From Ceratotherium simum simum (lineage: Eukaryota > Chordata > Mammalia > Perissodactyla > Rhinocerotidae), in contig NW_004454288.1 of assembly GCF_000283155.1 (NCBI RefSeq), positions 1,998,805 to 2,062,804 of the forward strand: a stretch of 64,000 nucleotides of DNA, given 5' to 3'. A program made the translations under genes and the position numbers. Below are positions 1-10,959 of the stretch, in pieces. The first letter of the stretch is position 1. Each line of letters opens with the position of its first letter. The notes beneath the pieces are model-generated. The model saw only the letters and a list, made by a program, of their open reading frames with translations. It ran no database searches and had not been told where the DNA came from.

Positions 1-24
1 AAAAAAAAAAAAAAAAAAAAAAAA
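1..24 (+). repeat. poly(A) run at window edge
   Basis: An uninterrupted run of 24 A opens the window. It most likely is the 3' tail of a plus-strand retroposon (SINE or L1) whose body lies to the left, outside the window. A simple A-repeat without an element is the alternative. Confidence 0.5.
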
Positions 25-574
25 GAATTGTCTGGCAACACAAGTTAAACAAGTTAACGGTAGCTACCAGACCCTATCCCAGACTTAATGAGTCAGAATC
101 TCTGGGAGTGGGGTGAGGAATCCGCCTGTGTCGTCTCTCAGTTATCTGGTCCTGAGGAACGAAGCACCTTAAAATGTAGTGGTGGTTTATTACTTAAAAC
201 AATAATGGTTTATTACTTCTCATGTTCTGGGGGCTGACTGGGACCTCCCGAGTCTTTGTCCAGGGACAATTGTGGGAACCGCCACCCCGGGTCAATGTGT
301 CCCTTAGGAAGGAAACTTTGTAAGCACTAGGGAGTCAGCAACCAATTAGGTCGACGTGAGCCCCTAAACTGTATTTGGCAGATTTTAAATATCAAAGTGT
401 CGTGATTCCAACGGTCTCCAACAGGGAGTTTCTTTCAGTACGATGTTGTGACTAACAAGTGTTTAATTTGCTGCATGAAGCCTGCTCTGGTGGGAATGAT
501 GTAAATTTTTGAAGTTTTTGGATGACAGAGGTTGTGAGAAGGTACATTTCAAATAAGTAATAATAATGATAACT
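25..574. other. Intergenic; only a weak MER5-like remnant
   Basis: No gene is visible. Bases about 60-135 resemble the middle of a MER5-type hAT element (a stretch like 'tgagtcagaatctctggga' followed by a GGGGTG run), too short for a firm call. The rest is unassigned. Confidence 0.35.
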
Positions 575-812
575 AATATGTATTGAATACATACTATGTG
601 CCACACACCGTTCTTAACACTTTACATATTTAATCCTCATTTAATCTTCACGACAATCTTATGAGTTAAGTCCCACTTGACAAATAGGGAAACTGAAGCA
701 CAGAGAATTAATTAATTTGCCTGAAGTCATAAAGCTCGTAGGTGGGGAGCCGGGATTTGAACCCTGGCAGTCTGACTACACTGTATACCCTCAAATGCAC
801 TGTAGATATTGC
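575..812 (-). repeat. MIR SINE
   Basis: Reads as the complement of MIR: 'tactatgtgccacacacc', then a segment like 'ttaatcctcatttaatc', then 'gaaactgaagcacagaga', then the antisense B-box region 'gggatttgaaccctggca'. Nearly full length, so the old tRNA-derived head is at the right end. Confidence 0.85.
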
Positions 813-1261
813 ATACACTCTATTAAGAAGAATTAGCTCCTTCTGAAGCCCAGGTGTAACCTCTCTCACCACGTATTTCATGGGTTGTAGGAAAGAGGCT
901 GCTTTGCCTGGAATGGCTGGATTAAATGGGCAGTGATTGTCAGGCCAGCAAGGACTGGTTAGGGGTCTCCGTCTCCCAAAAGAAATTACTTCCGGTCGCT
1001 GTCCAGTCCTTAGCCAGAGGGAGGTCAACCCTCTGACCCTCTTCCCCTGTCCAGTGCTGTGACTGTCCGAACACACCTGGGGCCAGCTCGACAACCTAGA
1101 GCTGGTAAATATAAAACTATGGTGAAAACAGCCACGTTATTGGTTGCTATGCCAACTTGTGCTGCAACCAAGGCTATTTTCTGGGAGTGTTGAGGTAGAA
1201 AATGTTCTGGAGGCTATAGTGGGGGAGATTCAGAACCTCCCTCGATGGATTTTGAGTCTAG
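813..1261. other. Unassigned intergenic stretch
   Basis: Apart from a short open frame without any recognisable domain or codon bias, I see neither a gene nor an assignable repeat here. Confidence 0.4.
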
Positions 1262-1560
1262 TCTGCCCCAAATATCCTTCAGTGGCTTACACTGCCTTAG
1301 GATAAAGTCTCCCTGCTTAATACGGCTGACCAGCTCTTCCCATCCCTCTAGCTTCATCTCTCTCCACTTCCTCTTCAAGTTCTCTACTCCCACCAGACTG
1401 AACAAATCCTGTTCTCCATTGCCTTGCCCTCCACCACCTCCAAGCCTTTGCACTTGTTGTTCTCTGCCTACACCTCTGTTCCCTCCTACTCTCCTCCTGC
1501 TTTATTCATCCTCTGGCTTCAGTTTGTGTCACTTTCTTTGGGAACCTGCGGGCATCAAGA
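1262..1560 (+). repeat. L2 LINE, 3' part
   Basis: Matches the end of L2 in sense: 'cttaggataaagtctccctg', a pyrimidine-rich middle, then 'aagcctttgcacttgttgtt' and 'ctctgcctaca', the typical L2 phrase order. It stops before the L2 3' tail. Confidence 0.75.
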
Positions 1561-2155
1561 GCTGTGAACGGTCTGGGTTTTGCCTTCCTTGCAAGCTGAC
1601 CTGTTAGCTTTGCCACAGCTTCCCGGATGCTGGCAGAAGACACAAGCTGCCTGGGTCAGAGAATGAGGACTGTTTATGACTCACAGCAATAGCAGAGTCC
1701 AGAGTATCATCATTTTGCATTGGTTTTCTGAGCCTCAGCTCCGACAGGGTGATGTGAAGAGGGCCCAGTGACCCCTGTGAACACAATGGGCTGCATTACA
1801 AGAGAGGAACCCAGAGCTCAGGGACGTGAGCCTTTTATGCTGGGCAGTGAGCATGCCTACACATCGCTCCAGAGGGAGAGGTTATCTTTATCTTTCAAGG
1901 CTGTTTGCTATACAAATATCCTTGAAAAGCTGGCCCAGGACAAAGGCAGTCAGGAGCTGCTTTCAAGATTTGCAGACGTGCACGAAATCTATGGCGAATT
2001 GTCTCCCAGTAACTCTGGGTTCAATGTCATCTCCCCTGATCCTCCCAGTTTAACTTCCTCTCAACTGTCCTTCAGTTGAGGGACTTTCCTTCATTCCTCC
2101 CTCTCATGGTCTACACCAAGTTCCTTTGTGGTATCTTCTCATAGAACCGGGCTTT
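1561..2155. other. Unassigned intergenic stretch
   Basis: No gene or assignable repeat. Overlapping short frames at 1768-2079 and 1826-2053 have no domain-like composition and no sibling in the window. Confidence 0.4.
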
Positions 2156-2350
2156 TGTCATTCAGAGTGCTTACCTCTGTCTGCAATTATATGCTCATTA
2201 CTGAGATTATTTAATTAACAACTATTTTCCCATTATGCTAAATGCTTCACTACAGGCAGGACTGTCTTGTTTCACAACTGTATCTGTGTTGTCCAGCACA
2301 ATGACTGGCACGCAGTGAGAACCGAATAAAGGTGTTTTGAGTGAATGGGG
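2156..2350 (+). repeat. L2 LINE, extreme 3' end
   Basis: Sense L2 tail: 'gcaggactgtcttgtttcac', 'tgtccagcacaatgactggc' and 'gaaccgaataaaggtgtttt' ending with the usual TGAATGG. It may be the continuation of the L2 at 1262-1560 with intervening sequence lost or inserted. Confidence 0.75.
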
Positions 2351-2375
2351 CTATTGAATTGAATAAAATCAAATC

Positions 2376-2480
2376 AGTGAGGCCCAGAGAGATGAGGTGA
2401 TCTGCCCAAAGTCCCACAGCTAGTTCCAGGTAACTGGATTCAAACTCCCTGATTCATAATCCATATCCTTTTCCTTCCAC
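2376..2480 (-). repeat. MIR fragment
   Basis: 'gaggcccagagagatgaggt', 'gcccaaagtcccacagctag' and 'ggattcaaactccctgattc' are the tRNA-proximal half of MIR read on the complement. Confidence 0.7.
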
Positions 2481-2699
2481 AGATTCTTGGTCAGATTCCG
2501 TCTTCACACAATGGTGGGGCACCAATTGGGTGGGGCAATGGGAGAAGGGAGGAATGACTTGAGCACACATCAAGAGCATTTAGTCCCTTTCGGCTGTAAG
2601 ATTCCTCCCAGCTGTTCTTGCTCTGGGCTCCACTGAGAGTCAGAGTTGGGTTAAGACCATTAGAAGCCTAAGAGGCAGTTTAGTGAGTGGTTCAGAGCT

Positions 2700-3203
2700 A
2701 AGACTATTGTGGAGATTGTAAAAATAGCCCCTAATTATTCCCTTCCCTATGTCCATGACCTTGGGTGGTCCCCTCCCACACTGACTCTGGGCTGGGCTTG
2801 TAACTTGCTTTGGCCAATGGGACATTGGCAAACATGATACAAGCAGAAGCTTGAAAAGCACTTGTTCCTTGGGATCTTCCCTCTCTCATCCATCTTGGGA
2901 TGCCTGTGAGCATCTCTATGTGAATAAGTTCAGGGTAGCCTGCTGGATGATGAGAGATGCACAGCCAAGTCATCCCCATCACCCCAGCTGACTTGGGTCC
3001 AACCACCAGACGTGTGGGTGAGGCTGACCGAGACCATCCAGCCCTGGCCGAGCTGCCAGCTGACCACAGAGATCAGCTGAGCTGGTCCAGACCTGAAGTA
3101 CCAGCCTGCCAACTCACATAATCCTGAGAAATAATAAATGTGTGCCATCTAGAGCCATTCAGTTTTGGGATGGTTTGTTACATAGCAAAAGCTAACTGAT
3201 ACA
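2700..3203 (+). repeat. Ancient LTR-like element, MaLR/MLT type
   Basis: Begins near a phrase like 'gtaacttgctttggccaatg', carries AGTCATCC..CAGCTGAC segments, and ends with 'gagaaataataaatgtgtgc', 'gttttgggatggtttgttac' and 'gctaactgatacaac'. The same layout (polyadenylation signal, then GTTTTGGGGT and a TGATACA-like end) recurs at several other places in this window. LTR nature is inferred from the AATAAA and the terminal TACA. The exact family is not assigned. Confidence 0.55.
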
Positions 3204-3227
3204 ACTATGGTGCACATTTGTTTGGGT

Positions 3228-3430
3228 TGAAATCCCAGCCTCATCATTTAATTGTTTAATCTGAGAAAAGTTCCTTAACCTCTCTGTGTCTTAGTTTCCT
3301 TATCTGTAAAATAAGGATAAAAATAGATCATGAAATTTACAATGTTAAAGTATTAAATGAAATAATATTTTAAAAATTCTCAGAATGGAGCCTGGTGCAC
3401 AGTAAGTGCTATACACAAGCATAGTTATTG
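3228..3430 (+). repeat. MIR SINE
   Basis: Sense MIR: 'ttaacctctctgtgtcttag', 'tttccttatctgtaaaataa', 'attaaatgaaataatatt', 'gcacagtaagtgctataca'. The tRNA head is mostly lost. Confidence 0.85.
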
Positions 3431-3679
3431 TAAAAGATTATGGTTTCCATCCCTCATCCCATACATAATTAAAACAAAAACTTAAAAAACAATTAATACA
3501 CATAAGGATGTCTACAATGTTTGTTTGGAACTATCGAATGCCAAGTGCCATCAGCATTCCCCACCCCTCATGCTGTGTGCACCCTCTGGCGCTGGTGCCC
3601 TCAGTGTGTTGTAGTCTGGGGGAACCCTGGCTGAGAACCCCTGGGTGGAGGGATTCTCCCTGGTCTCCTGCAGACATTA

Positions 3680-4275
3680 AAAGGGCTTGAGCCGGCTGCC
3701 TCCCTGCAGCGGCCGCTGTGTTTCAGCAGGCTCATCTGTATGCAAGGCAGGGTGTGACAGCACAGAGAAAGGAATTCAAATGGCCATTCGAGACCCCATG
3801 AAGCCTGTTCTCTGGACCAGACCGTGATCTGCAGGGAGGATCTGCAGGGAGGCCAGAGCCCTTCCCGCTGCCCGGGGCCTCTGCCCTCCCTCCTCGGGGT
3901 GGGGGCTGTGCTCGCTCGAGGGAGAGCTCAATTAACGGGGGCGCTCATTGACCCAACCCGCACATGATCTGCATGCATAGCCTTGCAGGGCTCAAAGGGT
4001 TACAGAGACCAAGGCCTTTGCCTGCTTCTCTAGCCGCAGAAGCTGATGCGGGTCTGTTTCTTTAACAAATTTCCACCGAATGGTATTAATAGAAAGAGAT
4101 GGAGCCGTCTCGTCACCCTTGTATTGTGTGATATCATGAAATCATCCCGTGGGGGCGGTGTCATTGTGAGCACTCGTCTCTCCTTGAGGCCTTTGGTTTA
4201 CATCCAGCTCATTATTATTTACCAGGCCCCCAACGTCCCGAAATGCTTAGCAGAACAAAATGTTAGAGTGTAGGA
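3680..4275. promoter_or_regulatory. Candidate conserved non-coding block
   Basis: Repeat-free block with retained CpGs next to homeodomain-like TAAT sites ('gctcaattaacgggggcgct', 'atggtattaatagaaagaga', 'ccagctcattattatttacc'). This unusual mix of GC-rich and AT-rich words without repeat decay is typical of old enhancers, but conservation cannot be tested here. It also contains a 13-bp tandem duplication at 3826-3838 and 3839-3851 (unit GATCTGCAGGGAG). No open frame with coding character covers it. Confidence 0.3.
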
Positions 4276-4384
4276 GAAAAAGATGTAATGCTGAAAGAAA
4301 TACTACAGGCTGTCCCAGCATTTCTCAACCTTTTTTATTTGACATTGTTTGTCTCCTGTGGCATAGATAAGGCACACAGGGGAT

Positions 4385-4575
4385 GACTCAGAACAGTGGC
4401 TCTGATGGCACCAGATGTGTGTCTGGGTCCCAGCTGAGTGACTTACTGGCTGCGTGAGCTTGAGCATGCCACTTCACCTCCCCACACCTCAGTTTCCCCA
4501 ACTGCAAAATGAGGAGGATACTAGTTCCTATTCGATAGAGTTGTTTGAGGACTAAAAGAGATAAGGCAGGCCTCC
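4385..4575 (+). repeat. MIR SINE
   Basis: 'cacctcagtttccccaactg' followed by 'caaaatgaggaggatactag' and a GTTGTTTGAGGA segment is the MIR core in sense, preceded by a decayed tRNA head. Confidence 0.8.
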
Positions 4576-5469
4576 TTTGCCAAACTCCACGTGCTTCTCT
4601 ACTCTTAGATACTGGAACACCTACTAGGTGCATCCTCTCTCCTCCCACTTGATAGAACTACTTGATTCTATTTAGGCGGAGGAAAGAAGACCTGAGATGG
4701 AAGCAGGTTGCTCCAGGCATAATGAAGAGCTGTTCTTGGCTGCAGGTCCCCTGATCGCCAAGCTTGTTACTTGTTGCTCTGTCATTCCTCCTATTAGGAA
4801 CCTCTCCACATCAACGTGGTGCTGGCCTTCCAAGTATCAACTGGACCAGGGCTAGATGCCTGGCCCGAGGGATGGCCAATCCATTCTTGCTGTTAGGAAT
4901 TTTGCTTGGGACACTTAGAGAGGCTATCACGTTGAGTAGGGACCATGTAAGGGAGGGGTGTGTGTCATGAGCAAGGGACAGCTGAGAAGCAACAGGATTT
5001 ATAATGTAGAGAAAAGATAAAGTACAGATGACTAGGACACTGGTGGAAGCACCAAGAGATGCAGACCGCCCGGAGAAGAGCAGACATCAGCCAGCAGCCG
5101 AGTGGAGAGCGAACCTGGCCCAGAGTGGGCACTGGGCAGGTATAAATGGAATGCTGGAGGGGCAAAAATAAACCACTTGGAACTTCCACAAGTTGTGCTC
5201 ACCTCTGGCTTCCCAGCCTCACCAAGGCCAGCCTGACTATGGCTCCTGCTCTTGGATATCTGGAAGACTTGCAATGCTTAATGCCCTCAGGCAATCTAAA
5301 CAAACCTCCTCTTTCCACCTTTTCTGTAGGCTAATCTCTACTTTCTGCACATGAGATGCACTGCAGCAAAGTGAAGGGCAGGTGGTGAGGTGTGAAGGTT
5401 TAGAAGGAGGAAGGTATGGTTGAAGGGCAGGAGGGGGATAACTAGGAGCACTGACAACCTTTCTGGTTG
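4576..5469. other. Unassigned intergenic stretch
   Basis: No gene. 'ggggcaaaaataaaccactt' near 5160 and following sequence could be the end of an old LTR-like element, but I cannot place a family or boundaries. Confidence 0.35.
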
Positions 5470-6010
5470 GACACTGTTCTGGTTATTTATTCTGCTCTAA
5501 CAAACCATCCCAAAGCTTAGTGGCTTGAAACAACTATTTATTTTTATTTCTCATGGTTCTGTGGGTTGGTTGGATCCAGCAGGGTGGTTCTTACTCGGGG
5601 TCTTTCATGTAGGGAGATGGCAGGTGGGCTGCAGTCATCCGAAGTCTCAACTGGGTCCGACGTCCAAAATGGCCCTCTCCCACGGCTGGCAGTTGATGCT
5701 GGCTGACGTCTGGAAGCTTGGCTGGGGATCTGGGCTGGGGTGCCGACACATGGCCTCTTTGTGTGGCTTGGGCTTCTCACAGCATCATGGCTGCATTCTG
5801 AGAAGAGGCATCTCAAGAGCGAGAGTTCCACAAGATCCTAGCAGAAGCTGAAAGGCCAAGCCTTGGAAGTCCCAGAACATCACTTTTGCTGCATTCTATT
5901 GGTCAAGCAAGTCACTAAGAGTATTCCAGATTCAAGAGCAGGGGAATCAGACACCACCTCTCAATGAGGGGAGTGTCAAAGAATTTGTGTCCATCTCGAA
6001 TCTGCCAGAG
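5470..6010 (-). repeat. Ancient LTR-like element, MaLR/MLT type
   Basis: Starts with 'ctaacaaaccatcccaaagc' and 'ttagtggcttgaaacaacta', the complement of the GTTTTAAGCCACTAAG..TTTGGGG end used by this family. It then contains 'tctcatggttctgtgggttg', a segment like 'ctggctgacgtctgg', and 'tgctgcattctattggtcaa'. The transcript sense is therefore minus. Short open frames in it are by-products. Confidence 0.6.
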
Positions 6011-6140
6011 ACGCCAATCTGAACAAGTATGAAAATGTCTCCCCAGCATTCCAGCAGAGACGACGAGGGTGCATGGATCCTGGACTGGGATTTTGCAGGG
6101 CAGATGGGGCTAAAGGGATGGGGCAAAAAACGGGACAATA

Positions 6141-6446
6141 GGGGCCGGCCCCGTGGCTTAGCGGTTAAGTGCGCGCGCTCCGCTACTGGTGGCCCGGGTT
6201 CAGAACCCTGGGCGCGCACAGACACACCATTTCTCCCGCCATGCTGAGGCCGCGTCCCACATACAGCAACTAGAAGGATGTGCAGCTATGACACACAACT
6301 ATCTACTGGGGCTTTGGGGGGGAAACAAAAGGAGGAAGATTGGCAATAGATGTTAGCTCAGAGCCAGTCTTCCTCAGTAAAAAGAGGAGAATTAGCATGG
6401 ATGTTAGCTCAGGGCTGATCTTCCTCACACACACACACAAAAAACA
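6141..6446 (+). repeat. ERE-type equine SINE (full length)
   Basis: Begins 'ggggccggccccgtggctta' and 'gcggttaagtgcgcgcgctc' (tRNA-like A box). The B box region is 'cccgggttcagaaccctg'. The ERE body follows ('cagcaactagaaggatgtgc', 'atgttagctcagggctgatc') and it ends in a CA-rich tail at 6426-6441. Flanks share an imperfect target duplication of the type AAAAAACGGGACA (about 6125) and AAAAAACAGGGGACA (about 6439). This is the clearest evidence for a perissodactyl genome. Confidence 0.92.
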
Positions 6447-6532
6447 GGGGACAGGAAGGCAGGCTCCAAAGGCTCCTCATTCCTCTAGTCATCTTCATCT
6501 TCATGATCATCATCATCGTCAGCTTGTTAATA

Positions 6533-6850
6533 AAATTAGCTAATACTTACTGAATACTTCCTATGTGCTGGTGCTGCCCACAACAATCCAATGAGGTAGT
6601 GACTATTATTATCGCCATTTTAAGGAGGAGAAACTGAGCCACAGAGACACTAAATAGCTAGATCAAGGTCACACAGCATGTAAGCCATAGAGCTGGGCTT
6701 TGAACACAAGGAATCTAGCTCTAGAGCCTATGCCTTGAGCCACTATCCTACACGGCCTAAGATGATTGCCCAACTAGCCATTACTGAGCTACAATGTCCC
6801 AGGCCCTGTTTTAAGTCCTTTATATTTGTTATCTCATTTAGTAAATGGAA
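6533..6850 (-). repeat. MIR SINE plus a second MIR fragment
   Basis: 6533-6765 is an almost complete antisense MIR ('ctatgtgctggtgctgcc', 'gaggagaaactgagccacag', 'aggtcacacagcatgtaagc'). Directly after it, 6775-6845 shows another antisense MIR 3' part ('tgtcccaggccctgttttaa', 'gttatctcattta'), so two copies lie head to tail. Confidence 0.8.
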
Positions 6851-9800
6851 ATGAGGAATATGGCAGGAAGTCAGCTCTGCGATCCCACAGTGGATATAAT
6901 TCCCACTAACTGGACCCAATTTGTCCTCCCATGCCTATAGCCTGTCCCTGGGATTTGCCAACGGGGAGGGGGCAAGTGACCATATCACAGTGTGAGTACT
7001 AAAGACCTACAAGCTAAGTGAGCCCTGTCATTCAGGCCACACAGGCCAAGGTGAAGCCATAGTTTAGGGGTTTCCCAAGGCAGCCATGTGGGCTGAGTGC
7101 TTGAATGATCCATGGCCTCATGGCTAGAGCTAAATTGGATCTAGTGTAGCTGTATCATTATTTAAAGAATTATAGAGTAACACATTCTATGTATTTAATA
7201 AGAAAGGTCTTATGTGCTTATACTGGTGGGAAAAGCTTGCCTCCTTCTGATCCCTTCATGCACCGCTTCCATGGACCAGATGAATAAGTCTTGCCCATAA
7301 GCAAAGATGTTGGTGTGCTCTTAGTTCCCAAAGATGGGGAGATCTGTTGTCAAAGAGACTAGCTCCATCCTTACTCTAGAGTTAAGAACCCCTCAGGACA
7401 AGCAAGCTGCCCTTGCCCCTGAGTGCTAATCCTTCCACGCATGGACAACCTCTTGCTTCCTTAGGTGATTGTGCAAGGACATAGTGATCAATATGGGTCT
7501 TTGAGGAATGCTACCACAAGGCTCCACTGCAAAGTGGTGAGAAATTGATTCCAGAAGCCTCTGAGACTGTCCCCAGGGCAAACATGGTGGTCTCTTAAAT
7601 GGAACAATGGCAGCAGTATCACAACCCACAGAATCTATTAAAATAGAACCTTGTTGCTACTCGAGTCAGAGGCAGTGGTTGGTCTTACCTTTGTCACAGG
7701 TTCTCCTCCATACAAGCACCAACATTTCCATGAAGCTAAAAGACTTGATTGAGTTTGACAATTAAATCAAAATATGTTTATAATTGACTTCCTTCTTCAT
7801 CTAATTCCTAGACTGGCTGCAGAGTGAAGCCGATGGTGGAGATCATGTATTTGTAGTGACGTTTGTGTGAGTTTCTGCAGTGGTTTTCAGCAGCCTGAAT
7901 GGATTCCGAGTTAGGCAGGTGGTGGCAGAGGAACAGGGGATTGAGAATGTGGGTGGCAAGCAGTTAATTGAAATGAGGGATTGTGGGGTCTAGGCTGGTT
8001 AGGGAAGGATGTGAAGCTAAGAAGAAGTTCACAGGCCAGGAAAAAGAGAAGGACAAGACCCTGAAGTTCTCAATGTTATTGGAGCAGTGGAGAGGATAAG
8101 AGATTACAGCTGGAGAATTTAGCATTTATGACATGGGGCACTTCTAGGAGATGCCGAGAAGATCCAGGCATGGCTCCAGTTGATATAGGGAGACATCAAA
8201 GTGGTGGAGTCCAAGAACTGGGGGGCTTTTTGTTAGACAGGTCATCCTCATGGACACTGAAGTTATCGAAGCTGTGGAGGAGTGTCCAGGAGGTCACGGA
8301 TGTCAGTGATGAGGCTAGAGTGAGAGGTGGTAAGATGGCATGGACTTCTTTTTAACTTGGGGTTGGAAGAGTTGGTGGGGAAGAAGTTCGGGATAAAGTG
8401 GGGATGGGAAAAATCTAGAGGATAGACGATCCAAGCCATTTGCATTTTGTATGGTGGCCAAGAATGGCAGAGCTGTCTGGTGGCATGAACTGCCTTCAAG
8501 TTTGTGGCTTAGGCTAATAATTTTGCAGGAGTCCAAGAGGCATTGGCTTCTTCTGATGTTTGTTCAAGGCTCACATAGTTTGTGGGTCTTGACAAAGAAT
8601 TTGTTACAGAAGCAAATGGGGATTGGCGTTGGGAAGCCACCATGATGGACACATGCCCCCACAGCCTTAGGGGAGAAAAAACCTTGCTGCTTCTTTCCCT
8701 CTGTGGAATCGTTTACCCCCCTCCTTTTATGTTTCTATGGAACTTTGGAGTGAAGAAAGCCACTGATGGCCTCTGAACCCAGAGGAATCTCCCTCCCTGC
8801 AGTAATTTCCACCACTAACTTCTCCATTACTGATCCACTCTCTCTCATTCCTTCTAGCAGCACCAGCTGTGTTCAAAATGGTACTGTGTGATAGATGCTC
8901 CCCAAATGGTTAGGGTCTTCCTTTTGGACCCCTTGATCTATTCCCAACCACCCACCATTTTTCCTTTGTAACACTTGTAAATAATTACTGTAGATATTAA
9001 CCAAGGAGTCTCTGTCCTTCCTTGTCCATTAAGGCAGTGGCATTTAGTGCTTCAGAGGACGAATGGTACAGTAGAAAAGCAGTGAGTGTGTGCTCTTTGG
9101 GGAGAAGGGTTTGGAAATAGCTCATGACTGGGCAGTGGGACTCTGTCATAAGAATGAGCAGATCTCAGCAAGGACTCTGCGTGGACAGTGGACAATGGCC
9201 AAGACAGGAGAGGAGCAGGGTGGCTTGGAAGATGCAAGCATGAGTGGTGGACGCTGACCAAGGACCAGATTCACCCTCTGGCACTTGGCCTTTCTGCCCA
9301 CAGAATGTAGGTGACACACCCATCCAAGGAACAAGTGTGGGGGCCTCTCTGAATTGCTGAGATGGTGTTTCCATGCCCGAAGGAAAAGGGGCTTGGAATA
9401 CCAATGAAGCCCAGCTGTAGAACAACCCAGAAAGCTCCATTTCCTGTACCCCTAATTTGTATACTGAAATTCTTACTTTGGGGAGCAGTCCATCAGGAAT
9501 CCTAATCAATCACCTTTTAGATTAAATTGCATGTGTTCATGCCGTACTGATACCAGATGGTAGAAATGAAGCCATGTTACCTCAAGGCAACACTGTGGCT
9601 CGGAGAGAGCTGGTGAGCAGAGGTGAGGTGGCTTTCAGATGTCACTGCTGATTTTAAAAACGATGCTGCCTGTGCTAAGAACGAAGAAGTGCAGCTGAGC
9701 AGGAGCTGAAGGAACGTAGACCAGAGAGGGAAGCGGGCTGCAAGAGATTTCTCTTAGAGGTGGAATTTCCGAGAGAACCAGATCTTTACTGGAGAGGGCA

Positions 9801-9959
9801 GGGCCAGGCCAGCATGGCAGAGAAGATTCTGACATCAAACCTAACCAGCTTGCCTCTGCGTTCTCCCGAATGTGAGCCACTGGGTAGTTTGGGGAGGAGC
9901 GGTACAAGAATTCTCTTAGGCAGGGCTCTCAAGGGTGGAGTTGGTGGTCAGGGTCCTCA
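6851..9959. other. Unassigned intergenic stretch, no gene seen
   Basis: About 3.1 kb without a recognisable exon, CpG island or clear interspersed repeat. Sequence from about 7850 to 8540 is purine-rich (many GAGG and GGAG words) and could be a very old LINE antisense relic, but I cannot align it to a family by eye. Scattered 60-115 residue frames have no domain-like features. Confidence 0.4.
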
Positions 9960-10300
9960 GCCTCAGGAGTGCGGCCCTCATTAGCAGTCTCTGGTGTCCC
10001 TGAGCGTGGATTGGAATAGTTTAGACATGAATGACTTGTTTCTGATTGACTTGTTTCCATTGAGTCCATACCTATTAGGGATCTGTTGGTAATTACCCGG
10101 CTCCACTTCAGCCCCTGGGGGCCTGTATTCTGCAGCAGTAATGAGACTGAGCAGCCTCTCTGGCATAATAAACAGCACTAGCACCCGTGCAAGGGCACTG
10201 CTTCCTCTCTCAATAGGGTAACTCGGGCTTCAAGGACGATCAAGAGACTCACAGTCGCGGGCGGGCTTTAATTGCTTTTGTAAAACTGCAGATGAGTAGC
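9960..10300. promoter_or_regulatory. Candidate conserved non-coding block
   Basis: Repeat-free block with phrases such as 'gattgacttgtttccattga', 'ggtaattacccggctccact', 'ctggcataataaacagcact' and 'cgggctttaattgcttttgt'. TAAT and ATTA cores next to undecayed GC-rich words suggest a homeodomain-bound enhancer. This is inference from composition only; no coding frame is present. Confidence 0.3.
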
Positions 10301-10383
10301 AGGCACTCGGGTCCCCTTGAGTCTCGGTTGAGGAGTGAGATCTTGATTCATTTGGCTTGTTTGGAAAGTAGAGGGATTAGTCA

Positions 10384-10590
10384 CAACAACAGCTATCATT
10401 TAGTGAGTGTTTATTATGTGCCAGGCTCTGTGTCAAGGGCTTTCTATGCATTATTTTATTTAAAACTCACCACTACATTATGAGCTAGAGACTGCTGTTG
10501 TCCCCATTTTACAGATGAAGAAAGCGAGGCTCTGAAGAAGTGATGTGATTTGCCAGGTTGGTAGAGAATGGATCTGGCTATAAATTTTGG
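10384..10590 (-). repeat. MIR SINE
   Basis: Antisense MIR: 'tatcatttagtgagtgttta', 'ttatgtgccaggctctgtgt', 'ccattttacagatgaagaaa', with a decayed tRNA part to the right. Confidence 0.85.
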
Positions 10591-10959
10591 GATGCTGGGG
10601 AGAAGACAGGAGTCCTGGACAGGAGGACAAGAGGAGCCTTTCTCGTTCCCTATCTTCAAGCTTGACGAGGGGGTGGCTATGTAAAACAGATGGAGGTAAA
10701 GTCATATTTTCATATGCGAAATCTTTGTCACAGTTCCTCTTTGTCTCTCATAAGGAAGGAGAGAAGACACCAATAAAATCTGCTGAAATCTGCCTGTCAA
10801 ACAATCTTCATGTTCATATAAGTTGCTGTAGGACCCCAAAAGTTCACAACCCCCGAACAGTAGCAAGAAGTCCTAATAACCACACATATAATATCTAGGA
10901 AAGAAAGTGGCTTTTAAGACAAAATAGATCATATGGCTTTTTAAAAGGAAAGGAAAGAA

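Noticed and set aside
6141..6210. tRNA gene at the left end of the ERE
   Set aside because: The tRNA-like A and B boxes belong to the SINE head. The cloverleaf is not intact and the body is clearly ERE.
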